Part shown: positions 1 through 7,651 of the stretch, one piece after another | How positions within the stretch are numbered: position 1 is the first letter of the stretch | Layout: each line of letters begins with the position of its first letter | Assembly: GCF_000284595.1 (NCBI RefSeq) | Contig: NC_017671.1 | Coordinates: forward strand, 4,249,001-4,313,000 | From: Stenotrophomonas maltophilia D457 | Lineage (GTDB): Bacteria; Pseudomonadota; Gammaproteobacteria; Xanthomonadales; Xanthomonadaceae | Reading direction: 5' to 3' | Length of the DNA stretch: 64,000 bases | Notes under the pieces: model-generated | The model's database searches: none | What the model was told of the DNA's origin: nothing | What the model saw: only the letters and a program-made list of their open reading frames with translations | Made by a program: the position numbers and the translations under genes

Positions 1-1
1 G

Positions 2-493
2 TCCACGCCCTATGCCACGCAGACCCCGGCCGGGGTGCTGCCGCCGCCGAAAAAGAAGCTCTCCGGCTGCGCCCTGACCGCGATCATCGGCGGCGGCCTG
101 CTGCTGGTGCTGGTGCCGGTCATGGCCATCCTCGCGGCGATCGCCCTGCCTGCCTACAACGACTACACCGTGCGTGCCAAGGTTGCCACCGCGGTCAATG
201 CCCTGCAGCCGCTGAAACAGCAGGTGCAGCACTTCGCCGACGACGAAGGCCGCTGCCCCGGTGCCAACGATGCCGGTTTCCCGGCGCCGGGTGATTTCAC
301 CCAGGCCGGCCTGTCGGCGGTGAACATCGGCCGCTTCAACAACGGCCACTGCGGCATCGAAGCAACGCTGGCCGTGCCCGGCAAGAGCCTCGATGGCGAC
401 CTGCTGTGGCTGGAATATGATCGCGACAGCGGCCGCTGGGAATGCAGCGGTGAAAGCGACGACAAGTACCTGCCGCCGTCGTGCCGCGGCTGA
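2..493 (+). CDS. Pilin-like membrane protein, 5' end missing
   Basis: The frame is open from the left edge of the window to TGA, so the start lies upstream; the first in-window GTG (35) falls inside a Pro-rich linker and is probably not the start. After that linker and a basic KKK comes one hydrophobic segment ending in AILAAIALPAYNDYTVRAK, the hallmark end of a type IV pilin N-terminal helix, then a globular part with Cys residues that could pair. The prepilin cleavage motif (G-F-T-L-I-E) is absent: the helix starts with SGCALTAIIGGG. The next gene has an N-terminal GYF_2 domain followed by a similar linker, so this protein may also carry a GYF_2 domain before the window (inference). A role in classical pilus assembly is therefore doubtful. 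Confidence 0.7.
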   Translation, partial: STPYATQTPAGVLPPPKKKLSGCALTAIIGGGLLLVLVPVMAILAAIALPAYNDYTVRAKVATAVNALQPLKQQVQHFADDEGRCPGANDAGFPAPGDFTQAGLSAVNIGRFNNGHCGIEATLAVPGKSLDGDLLWLEYDRDSGRWECSGESDDKYLPPSCRG

Positions 494-542
494 GCCACGT
501 GCACGGCAGCACCTCCAAGGACGATCCAACAGGGAACATGCA

Positions 543-1472
543 ATGACCGAGTGGTACTACGCCGAAGGACAGCAACGCCAGGGCCCGCTGCCGGTCCAGG
601 AAATCCGCCAGCGCTTCCAGCGGGGCGAACTGAACCTGGACACCCTGGTCTGGCGCGAAGGCATGGCCCAGTGGGCTGCACTGCGCCAGGTGGTCGATGA
701 GCTCGGCCTGCAGACACTGGCCGATGCCAGCACGGCCACCGCCAGCGGCGGCTTCGACCTGCGCGGCGACTACGCCGCCATCGACAACGGCACTGCACCG
801 CTGCCTGGCACGGGCGCGCTCAGCAGCTCGCCCTACAGCGCCCCGGCCGCTTCCGGTGCCGGTGGCCCGCAGCCGGTGATCGGCGGCGAGGTGGTCTACG
901 CAGGCTTCTGGAAGCGCGTAGCGGCGTACATGATCGACTACTTCGTGCTGGCCATTCCGGGCGGCATCATCGGCGCCATCATCGGCGTGGTGCTTGGCGC
1001 CAGCATGGGCGCGGTGGGCAGCGGCGAGACCTCCATCGAAATCGTCGCGCAGGTGGCCAGCGCGCTGATCAACATGGCCATCGGCGTTGCCTACTACACC
1101 TGGTTCCATTCCTCGCAGGGTGGCGCCACGCTGGGCAAGATGGCGGTCGGCATCAAGGTCGTGCGCAGCAACGGCGATCGCCTGACCAAAGGCCGCGCCT
1201 TCGGCCGCTACTGGGCCATGCTGCTGAGCAGCTTCACCCTCGGCATCGGCTTCCTGATGGCCGCCTTCACCGAGCGCAAGCAGGGCCTGCACGACATGAT
1301 CTGCGACACCCTGGTGGTCGACCGCTGGGCCTACACCGACCAGCCGCACCTGCAGCGCCATGAGCTGGGCACGGTCACCATCGTGATCCTGGTGCTCACC
1401 GGCCTGCTGGTGCTGGCGGGCCTGGTGCTGCTGGTGGCCGCGGTCGGCTTCATCGCCAAGATGGCCTCATGA
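543..1472 (+). CDS. GYF_2 (DUF4339) - RDD family membrane protein
   Basis: 309 aa from ATG 543, where the protein begins MTEWYYAEGQQRQGPLP; upstream in-frame codons give low-quality sequence. Residues 1-55 are a GYF_2/DUF4339 domain (WYY...GP...L..G.L...TLVW..GM..W). A Ser/Ala/Pro-rich linker (60-115) leads to an RDD domain from about residue 118 (FWKRVAAYMIDYFVL) with three hydrophobic segments, and a further C-terminal TM helix lies at about 283-305. RDD proteins are integral membrane proteins, some linked to ion transport. It lies 49 nt after the pilin-like gene and probably shares its transcript. Exact function unknown. Confidence 0.85.
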   Translation: MTEWYYAEGQQRQGPLPVQEIRQRFQRGELNLDTLVWREGMAQWAALRQVVDELGLQTLADASTATASGGFDLRGDYAAIDNGTAPLPGTGALSSSPYSAPAASGAGGPQPVIGGEVVYAGFWKRVAAYMIDYFVLAIPGGIIGAIIGVVLGASMGAVGSGETSIEIVAQVASALINMAIGVAYYTWFHSSQGGATLGKMAVGIKVVRSNGDRLTKGRAFGRYWAMLLSSFTLGIGFLMAAFTERKQGLHDMICDTLVVDRWAYTDQPHLQRHELGTVTIVILVLTGLLVLAGLVLLVAAVGFIAKMAS

Positions 1473-1541
1473 ACGGCCATCCTCACGTCTGGCTGCTTGA
1501 CAGGGGCTGGCCGGGCGTGATTCCTCTAATAAGGTGAAACC

Positions 1542-1570
1542 TGAACGCCCGGCACACTACCGGGCGTTCA
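1542..1570. terminator. Hairpin between RDD gene and topA
   Basis: A perfect 11-bp stem, TGAACGCCCGG / CCGGGCGTTCA, encloses a 7-nt loop. No strong T tract follows, but the position 70 nt after the RDD gene fits transcription termination or a transcript 3' end. Confidence 0.6.
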
Positions 1571-1665
1571 GCGTATTGATTTGTCCGTGGCCGCTTCACT
1601 AATGCGGCCGTTTGCTCCACCCTAGCGGCCCCTCCCCTGCGGCTCGCCCCACAGACACTGCTGCC

Positions 1666-4158
1666 ATGCCCAAGCACCTGCTCATCGTCGAATCGCCGGC
1701 CAAGGCCAAGACGATCAACAAATACCTCGGCAAGGACTACACCGTCCTGGCCTCGTATGGGCATGTGCGTGACCTGATTCCGAAGGAAGGCGCGGTCGAC
1801 CCGGACAACGGGTTCGCCATGCACTACGACGTGATCGACAAGAACGAAAAACATGTCGACGCGATCGCCAAGGCCGCCAAGGGCGCCGACGACATCCTGC
1901 TGGCGACCGACCCGGATCGCGAAGGTGAAGCGATCAGCTGGCATATCGCCGAGATCCTGAAGGAACGCGGGCTGGTCAAGGACAAGCCGATGCAGCGCGT
2001 GGTGTTCACCGAGATCACCCCGCGCGCCATCAAGGAAGCGATCAGCCAGCCACGCGCGATCGCCAGCGACCTGGTCGATGCCCAGCAGGCGCGCCGCGCG
2101 CTGGACTACCTGGTCGGCTTCAACCTGTCGCCGGTGCTGTGGCGCAAGGTCCAGCGCGGCCTGTCCGCCGGCCGCGTGCAGAGCCCGGCGCTGCGCATGA
2201 TCGTCGAGCGCGAGGAAGAGATCGAAGCCTTCATCGCCCGCGAGTACTGGTCGATCGCCGCCGAGTGCGCACACCCGTCGCAGCACTTCAACGCCAAGCT
2301 GGTCAAGCTGGACGGGCAGAAATTCGAGCAGTTCACCATCACCGACGGCGACACCGCCGAAGCCGCCCGCCTGCGCATCCAGCAGGCCGCGCAGGGCTCG
2401 CTGCATGTCACCGACGTGGCCAGCAAGGAGCGCAAGCGCCGCCCGGCGCCGCCGTTCACCACCTCCACCCTGCAGCAGGAAGCCTCGCGCAAGCTCGGTT
2501 TCACCACCCGCAAGACCATGCAGGTGGCGCAGAAGCTGTATGAAGGCGTGGCGATCGGTGACGAAGGCACCGTCGGCCTCATCTCGTACATGCGTACCGA
2601 CTCGGTGAACCTGTCGCAGGACGCGCTGGCCGAAATCCGCGACGTGATTGCCCGTGATTACGGCATCGCCTCGCTGCCCGACCAGCCGAACACCTACCAG
2701 ACCAAGTCCAAGAACGCCCAGGAAGCGCACGAGGCGGTGCGCCCGACCTCGGCCCTGCGCACTCCGTCGCAGGTCGCCCGCTTCCTGACCGACGACGAGC
2801 GCCGCCTGTACGAACTGATCTGGAAGCGCGCCGTCGCCTGCCAGATGATTCCGGCCACGCTCAACACGGTCAGCGTCGACCTGTCGGCTGGCAGCGAGCA
2901 CGTGTTCCGTGCCAGCGGTACCACCGTGGTGGTGCCCGGCTTCCTGGCCGTGTACGAGGAAGGCAAGGACAACAAGAGCGCCGAAGACGAGGACGAAGGC
3001 CGCAAGCTGCCGGCGATGAAACCGGGCGACCGCGTGCCGCTGGAACGCATCCAGGCCGAGCAGCATTTCACCCAGCCACCGCCGCGCTACACCGAAGCGG
3101 CGCTGGTGAAGGCGCTGGAAGAGTACGGCATCGGCCGTCCGTCGACCTACGCCTCGATCATCCAGACCCTGCTGTTCCGCAAGTACGTGGAAATGGAAGG
3201 CCGCAGCTTCCGCCCGTCCGACGTCGGCCGCGCGGTGTCCAAGTTCCTGTCCAGCCACTTCACCCAGTACGTGGACTACGACTTCACCGCCAAGCTCGAA
3301 GACGAGCTCGACGCCGTCTCGCGTGGCGAAGAAGAGTGGATCCCGCTGATGGCCCGCTTCTGGGAGCCGTTCAAGGAGCTGGTGGAAGACAAGAAGGAAT
3401 CGGTGGACCGCGCCGAGGCCAGTGGCGCGCGCGAGCTCGGCACCGACCCGAAGACCGGCAAGCCGGTCAGCGTGCGCCTCGGCCGCTTCGGGCCTTACGC
3501 CGCCATCGGCAGCACCGCCGAGGACGCCGAGGAGAAGCCGAAATTCGCCTCGCTGCGCCCCGGCCAGTCGATGCACACCATATCCTTGGAAGACGCGCTG
3601 GAACTGTTCCTGATGCCACGCGCGCTGGGCGAGGACAACGGCGAGCCGGTCAGCGTCGGCATCGGCCGCTTCGGCCCGTTCGCCAAGCGCGGCAGCACCT
3701 ATGCCTCGCTGAAGAAGGAAGACGACCCGTACACCATCGACCTGGCCCGCGCCGTGTTCCTGATCGAAGAGAAGGAAGAGATCGCGCGCAACCGGATCAT
3801 CAAGGAGTTCGAGGGCAGCGACATCCAGGTGCTGAACGGCCGCTTCGGCCCGTACATCAGCGACGGCAGGATGAACGGCAAGATCCCCAAGGATCGCGAG
3901 CCGGCATCGCTGACCCTGGCCGAAGTGCAGCAGCTGATGGAAGAAACCGGCAAGCCCGTGCGCAAGGGCTTCGGCGCCAAGAAGGCTGCCGCGAAGAAGG
4001 CACCGGCCAAGAAGGCGGCGGTGAAGAAGGAAGCGGCGCCGAAGAAGGCCGCAGCCAAGAAAGCGCCTGCCAAGAAGGCGGCGAAGAAGGCCGTGGTAAA
4101 GAAGGCCGCTGCAAAGAAGGCACCGGCGAAGAAGGCCGTCAAGAAAGCCGCGAAGTAG
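1666..4158 (+). CDS. topA: DNA topoisomerase I (type IA)
   Basis: 830 aa; relaxes negative supercoils. The start is the ATG giving MPKHLLIVESPAKAKTI, the conserved Toprim beginning; in-frame upstream codons are not family-like. The Toprim acidic motif DPDREGE lies in the N-terminal part, and the catalytic tyrosine is Tyr308 in YMRTDS. Three C-terminal repeats with cores GRFGPYAAIGS, GRFGPFAKRGS and GRFGPYISDGR belong to the Toprim_C repeat type. The four-Cys zinc ribbons of E. coli TopA are absent; instead about the last 55 residues are a Lys/Ala tail of AAKKAPAKK units resembling histone H1, probably a DNA-tethering tail. The TAG stop is the GTAG end of a palindromic repeat. Confidence 0.97.
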   Translation: MPKHLLIVESPAKAKTINKYLGKDYTVLASYGHVRDLIPKEGAVDPDNGFAMHYDVIDKNEKHVDAIAKAAKGADDILLATDPDREGEAISWHIAEILKERGLVKDKPMQRVVFTEITPRAIKEAISQPRAIASDLVDAQQARRALDYLVGFNLSPVLWRKVQRGLSAGRVQSPALRMIVEREEEIEAFIAREYWSIAAECAHPSQHFNAKLVKLDGQKFEQFTITDGDTAEAARLRIQQAAQGSLHVTDVASKERKRRPAPPFTTSTLQQEASRKLGFTTRKTMQVAQKLYEGVAIGDEGTVGLISYMRTDSVNLSQDALAEIRDVIARDYGIASLPDQPNTYQTKSKNAQEAHEAVRPTSALRTPSQVARFLTDDERRLYELIWKRAVACQMIPATLNTVSVDLSAGSEHVFRASGTTVVVPGFLAVYEEGKDNKSAEDEDEGRKLPAMKPGDRVPLERIQAEQHFTQPPPRYTEAALVKALEEYGIGRPSTYASIIQTLLFRKYVEMEGRSFRPSDVGRAVSKFLSSHFTQYVDYDFTAKLEDELDAVSRGEEEWIPLMARFWEPFKELVEDKKESVDRAEASGARELGTDPKTGKPVSVRLGRFGPYAAIGSTAEDAEEKPKFASLRPGQSMHTISLEDALELFLMPRALGEDNGEPVSVGIGRFGPFAKRGSTYASLKKEDDPYTIDLARAVFLIEEKEEIARNRIIKEFEGSDIQVLNGRFGPYISDGRMNGKIPKDREPASLTLAEVQQLMEETGKPVRKGFGAKKAAAKKAPAKKAAVKKEAAPKKAAAKKAPAKKAAKKAVVKKAAAKKAPAKKAVKKAAK

Positions 4159-4177
4159 ATTCACGCCATGCGTGGAT
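4155..4177. repeat. GTAGATCCACGC-type palindrome overlapping topA stop
   Basis: GTAGATTCACGCC ATG CGTGGAT is a short palindrome of the type also seen at 18536, 19497 and 58384. Its first four bases contain the topA stop codon. Confidence 0.75.
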
Positions 4178-4182
4178 AAGGG

Positions 4183-4246
4183 GTAGTGCCGGCCGCTGGC
4201 CGGCAACATCCAGAAGCACCCGATGCCGGCCAGCGGCCGGCACTAC
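4183..4246. repeat. SMAG/REP dimer
   Basis: Two inverted units, GTAGTGCCGGCCGCTGGCCG and its complement, are separated by about 18 nt and have outward GTAG and CTAC ends. This is the characteristic S. maltophilia REP form and lies between topA and tsaC. Confidence 0.9.
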
Positions 4247-4316
4247 CGGGCCAGGGTCCACCCCTTCTGCACGCCGCAGGGGGATAATGGGGGCCCACGT
4301 CGGGCCGGTCGCCGCC

Positions 4317-4877
4317 ATGAAAGAACTCACCCTGGACTCTGCTGTCGCCACGCTCCGCGCCGGCGGCGTGATCGCCTATCCGACCGAAGCGGTCTGGGGC
4401 CTGGGCTGTGATCCCTCGCATGAGGCGGCGGTGCACATGGTGCTGCGGCTGAAGCAGCGCCCGATCGAGAAGGGCATGATCCTGGTCGCCGCCGAATTGT
4501 CGCAGCTGGAGGGCTGGGTGCGCCTGCAGGCGTTGCCCGATGCCCGCCAGCGCGCGGTGCTGGCCAGCTGGCCGGGTGCCAACACCTGGATCCTGCCGGC
4601 CGGTCCGCGCGCCCAGCCCTGGATTACCGGCGAGCACAGCGGCATCGCCGTGCGCATCAGCGCGCACCCGCTGGTCGCCGCCCTGTGCCGCGCCTGGGGG
4701 GGGCCCCTCGTCTCCACCAGCGCCAACCTGGCCGGTGAACCACCGGCACGCAGCCGTGCCGAGCTGGATCCACGCCTGCTGCGCCTGCTCGATGGCATCC
4801 TCGATGGCGAAACCGGCGGCCTGGCCCAGCCCACCCCGATCCGCGACGCGCTCAGCGGCAACGTGCTGCGCTCCTGA
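4317..4877 (+). CDS. tsaC: Threonylcarbamoyl-AMP synthase
   Basis: 186 aa, Sua5/YciO/YrdC family, close to the roughly 190 aa of E. coli TsaC. The family makes threonylcarbamoyl-AMP from Thr, bicarbonate and ATP, the first step of t6A37 modification of ANN-decoding tRNAs. The N-terminus shows VIAYPTEAVWGLGCDP, the conserved KxR region is LRLKQRPIEKGMILVA, and STSANLAG sits near the end. Start ATG 4317 places the YPTEAVWG motif as in E. coli; an upstream in-frame ATG (4287) would add MGAHVGPVAA and is less likely. topA-tsaC adjacency is common in gammaproteobacteria. Confidence 0.95.
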   Translation: MKELTLDSAVATLRAGGVIAYPTEAVWGLGCDPSHEAAVHMVLRLKQRPIEKGMILVAAELSQLEGWVRLQALPDARQRAVLASWPGANTWILPAGPRAQPWITGEHSGIAVRISAHPLVAALCRAWGGPLVSTSANLAGEPPARSRAELDPRLLRLLDGILDGETGGLAQPTPIRDALSGNVLRS

Positions 4878-4920
4878 GCGGACGATTGCACTGCCACGCA
4901 CAATCACGCACCCTGCCGCC

Positions 4921-5610
4921 ATGAACCTGCTGCGCACCGCCCTGGGCCTGTGCCTGCTGCTGCCATGGACCGCACCGGCCGCCGAGGACGTGCGCGTCTA
5001 CCGCTGCGTCGCCAGCAATGGCGCCGTGGCCCTGCAGGACAGGCCCTGCAGCAGCGGCCGGCAGGAGGTGCGTGACCTGCAGCGCCCGCGCGATCCGGCA
5101 CCCCGGGTGGTGCGCAGTGACGCCCCTCCCGCGGCGCCCAGCGAGGTTCCGGTGATGCGCGATCGCGAAGTCCGCCACGTCTACATCCAGCCGCCACAAC
5201 CGTTGTACGAGTGCGTGAGCGACGACGGTCGCCGCTACACCAGCGACAGCAACGAGGGCAATCCGCGCTGGGTCCCGTTGTGGACCAGCGTGTGGCTCCC
5301 GCACGGGCACCACGGCGCGGTCCATCCCGGTCCACGCCCGGGCTTCGGCACGCCGGTCGGTGCGCCGATCGGTGAAGGCACAGGCTACCGGCCGCCTGCG
5401 GTGGGCGTCGGCGTGCAGGTGCCGGCCGGCAGCGTGCTGGTCCGTGACAGCTGCCATGCGCTGCCGCCGCAGGACGTCTGTGCGCGCCTGCGTGACCGCC
5501 GCTGGGAACTGGACCGCCGTTACAACAGCGCGCTGCAGAGTGAGCGCACCGCCATCAGCAATGAACAGCGTGGCATCGACGCGCGCCTGTCGCGGGACTG
5601 CGAACGCTGA
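4921..5610 (+). CDS. Secreted DUF4124-like protein
   Basis: 229 aa. A signal peptide (MNLLRTALGLCLLLPWTAPAA) is followed by a short Cys-containing module, VYRCVASNGAVALQDRPC, typical of DUF4124 domains of unknown function. The middle is Pro/Arg/His rich, and the C-terminus (from VRDSCHALPP) is charged, probably helical, with three more Cys. The next gene has the same architecture (signal peptide, YRCT...C module, Pro/Ala linker, Cys-rich charged C-terminus), so the two look like diverged tandem duplicates. Confidence 0.8.
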   Translation: MNLLRTALGLCLLLPWTAPAAEDVRVYRCVASNGAVALQDRPCSSGRQEVRDLQRPRDPAPRVVRSDAPPAAPSEVPVMRDREVRHVYIQPPQPLYECVSDDGRRYTSDSNEGNPRWVPLWTSVWLPHGHHGAVHPGPRPGFGTPVGAPIGEGTGYRPPAVGVGVQVPAGSVLVRDSCHALPPQDVCARLRDRRWELDRRYNSALQSERTAISNEQRGIDARLSRDCER

Positions 5611-5644
5611 GCGCGATGCCTGCCGGGGCATGTACGCTGTGCGC

Positions 5645-6358
5645 ATGAAGAACCTGATCTGGCTGGCCCTGGGCCTGTTCGCCGGCAACGCGTTGGCCGA
5701 CGACGGGGTGATCTACCGTTGTACCTCCAGCAGCAGCGATGTGCCCACCCTGCAACGCACGCCCTGCCCTGCCGGCAGCAAGCAGCAGGTGGTGAGGGTG
5801 CCGGCCAGTGCTCCGCCGGCGCCGGCGTCAGCGGCACCCGTGCCGGCCGCGCCCGGACCGGCCGCGGCCACTGCGCCGTCCGTTCCCGCACCCGCGCCTC
5901 GTCGCCCCGGCGAAGGACGCACGATCATGGAAGCTGGCATGGTCGAACGCGAAGGCGGCGATCTGATACTCGACAGTGCATCGCTGCCACGCCAGGCCGA
6001 TGCCGCGCCGGACAGCAATGCGCCGCCGAAGCCGCCGCTGCCACCGATCTTCCAGTGCACCGACAGCCAGGGCGGTGGCTACCTGCACGAATACGAAGCC
6101 GCCCCCGGGCGCTGCGAACTGATGACCGTGCAGGGACTGGGCGGCGCCACGCCGGTCAATGCCGCCGGCTGCGAAGTGGTGCGCGACCGCTGCGAGGAAC
6201 TGCCGGACGCGCAGCGCTGCAGCAGCTGGCAGCAACGCTTCCGCGACGCACGTGGCCGTGAGCGGTTCGCCTCGCCGGAAAACCGCGACAACGCCCGTGG
6301 GGAACGCGAACGGCTGCAGGGCGTGCTGGAGGCCAGCAACTGCCCGGTACCGGGGTGA
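5645..6358 (+). CDS. Secreted DUF4124-like protein, paralogue of upstream gene
   Basis: 237 aa from ATG 5645, which gives the clean signal peptide MKNLIWLALGLFAGNALA; an ATG five codons upstream is possible. The mature protein begins DDGVIYRCTSSSSDVPTLQR with a nearby Cys, followed by a Pro/Ala linker of about 50 residues and a second part with FQCTDSQGGGYLHEYE and a Cys-rich charged end. It is 34 nt after its paralogue, so probably co-transcribed. Function unknown; likely periplasmic. Confidence 0.8.
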   Translation: MKNLIWLALGLFAGNALADDGVIYRCTSSSSDVPTLQRTPCPAGSKQQVVRVPASAPPAPASAAPVPAAPGPAAATAPSVPAPAPRRPGEGRTIMEAGMVEREGGDLILDSASLPRQADAAPDSNAPPKPPLPPIFQCTDSQGGGYLHEYEAAPGRCELMTVQGLGGATPVNAAGCEVVRDRCEELPDAQRCSSWQQRFRDARGRERFASPENRDNARGERERLQGVLEASNCPVPG

Positions 6359-6368
6359 CAGCCACCCG

Positions 6369-6441
6369 GTAGTGCCGGCCGCTGGCCGGCAATCGCAGGA
6401 TCTTCAAATGATTCCAGTTGCCGGCCAGCGGCCGGCACTAC
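6369..6441. repeat. SMAG/REP dimer
   Basis: GTAGTGCCGGCCGCTGGCCG and its inverted copy, about 27 nt apart, with GTAG and CTAC ends. It fills the gap between the plus-strand DUF4124 gene and the convergent SDR gene. Confidence 0.9.
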
Positions 6442-6452
6442 CCTTTGGAAGA

Positions 6453-7229
6453 TCAGAACCCGTAGCGCAGGAAGCCGCCATCCACCGCGATGCATTCGCC
6501 GGTGACATAGCTGGCCGCCGGCAGGCACAGGAAGCCAACGGCTGCGGCCACTTCCTCCGGCTCGCCGATGCGGCGCATCGGCGTGCGGTTGATCACTTCC
6601 TCGTAGTAGTCCGGGTCCGACAACGGACCGGACGTGCGCCGCGTGCGGATGTACCAGGGCGCCACCGCGTTGACCCGGATGCCATCCTCCGCCCACTCGA
6701 CGGCCAGGTTGCGGGTCATCTGGTGCATCGCCGCCTTGGTCATGCCATAGACCACGCCACTGCGCACATGGGTCAGCCCGGACACGCTGCCGACATTGAC
6801 GATCGACGACGACGCGTGCCGGGCCAGCAGCGGATGCGCGTAGCGCGACAGCTCGAAGGCCGAGAACAGGTTGGTCTCGAAGATCTTGCGCCATTCGTCC
6901 TCGGAATATTCCGTGGCCGCCTTGGTGACGTTGCCACCGGCATTGTTGACCAGGATGTGCAGGCCATCGCTGTGATCTTCCACCCAGTCCAGGATCTGCC
7001 GACGGTCCTCGTCATCGGAGACATCGGCCGCCAGCGCGTGCACCTGGTGCTGCGGATAGACATCCAGCAGTTCGTCGCGCGCCGTTTCCAGCATGTCGAT
7101 GTCGCGGCCGACGATCATCAGGTCGGCGCCGAGGCCAGCCAGTTCGTGCGCAATGGCCAGGCCAATACCGGCGCTGGCACCCGTGATCAGGGCCGTCTGG
7201 CCGTCCAGGCGCCACCGTTGCTGGGTCAT
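6453..7229 (-). CDS. SDR family oxidoreductase
   Basis: 258 aa, classical short-chain dehydrogenase/reductase. It has the dinucleotide-binding motif TGASAGIG near residue 17, the NNAG motif, a catalytic Ser in VNVGSVSG, and YGMTK as the YxxxK pair; it ends with YVTGECIAVDGGF. Arg at VGRDIDM after the second strand suggests a preference for NADPH (inference). It resembles the tropinone-reductase-like / glucose 1-dehydrogenase-like group. The substrate cannot be read from sequence. It is divergent from the small lipoprotein gene at 7341. Confidence 0.9.
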   Translation of the reverse strand: MTQQRWRLDGQTALITGASAGIGLAIAHELAGLGADLMIVGRDIDMLETARDELLDVYPQHQVHALAADVSDDEDRRQILDWVEDHSDGLHILVNNAGGNVTKAATEYSEDEWRKIFETNLFSAFELSRYAHPLLARHASSSIVNVGSVSGLTHVRSGVVYGMTKAAMHQMTRNLAVEWAEDGIRVNAVAPWYIRTRRTSGPLSDPDYYEEVINRTPMRRIGEPEEVAAAVGFLCLPAASYVTGECIAVDGGFLRYGF

Positions 7230-7340
7230 GAGTCCTCCGGGGCCGCGCCCGCTGTGTTTCGATGCGGCAAGGATACGCGCTCACGGCGGCCCTCTGCCGA
7301 GGATGCGACACTGCACGTACGCCCAGTGCGGAGAGCCGCC

Positions 7341-7553
7341 ATGCGCATCCTGACCCTGTTCTCGTCCCTGCTGGCCGGCGTGCTGCTGATGGCCTGCCAG
7401 CGGCCGCCGACGCCGAACCCGGAGAAGCCACCGGTGCCCAAAGCGATGTCGCGTGCGATGCAGGAACCGCTGGACCGCGCCAAGGGCGCGCAGAAAGCGG
7501 TGGAAGAGGCCGCCGCACGCGAACGCAAGGCCGAGGCCGACGCGACGCAGTGA
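7341..7553 (+). CDS. Small lipoprotein
   Basis: 70 aa. A signal peptide with lipobox (LLMAC, Cys at about residue 19) is followed by a Pro-rich stretch and a charged helical C-terminus rich in Ala, Glu, Lys and Arg. The start MRILTLFSSLLAG sits just after AGAGCCGCC. Probably outer-membrane anchored, of unknown role. Confidence 0.7.
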   Translation: MRILTLFSSLLAGVLLMACQRPPTPNPEKPPVPKAMSRAMQEPLDRAKGAQKAVEEAAARERKAEADATQ

Positions 7554-7556
7554 CCT

Positions 7557-7599
7557 GTGGGGTCAGAGCCCTTTGCGGGGCAAAGGGATCCGACCCCAC
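7557..7599. repeat. GGGGTCAGAGCC inverted repeat
   Basis: The outer arm GTGGGGTCAGAGCC pairs with GGATCCGACCCCAC, and the inner stem CCCTTTGC pairs with GCAAAGGG. The same asymmetric ends recur at 15430-15512 and 18477-18515 with different inner stems. All three sit just after plus-strand stop codons. Confidence 0.8.
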
Positions 7600-7603
7600 C
7601 AAC

Positions 7604-7632
7604 GAAAACGCCCGGCCAAGGCCGGGCGTTTT
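7604..7632. terminator. Bidirectional Rho-independent terminator
   Basis: AAAACGCCCGGC / GCCGGGCGTTTT is a 12-bp stem with a 4-nt loop and an A/T tract on both sides. It can end both the lipoprotein gene (+) and sppA (-). Confidence 0.9.
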
Positions 7633-7651
7633 CATTCGGTACCGTTGCCGA

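Noticed and set aside
1497..1530. TTGACA and TCTAAT as the topA promoter
   Set aside because: The spacing of 22 nt is too long for a sigma-70 promoter, so it is not listed as a feature.
1483..4209. Long minus-strand ORF (908 aa) opposite topA, and similar long antisense ORFs opposite groEL (29625-31343), the nuclease (31931-33772), dsbD (34332-36641) and the chemoreceptor (40520-43051)
   Set aside because: They are products of high GC third-position bias. The sense frames carry full family motifs, and the antisense frames are His/Arg/Gln-rich without recognisable domains.
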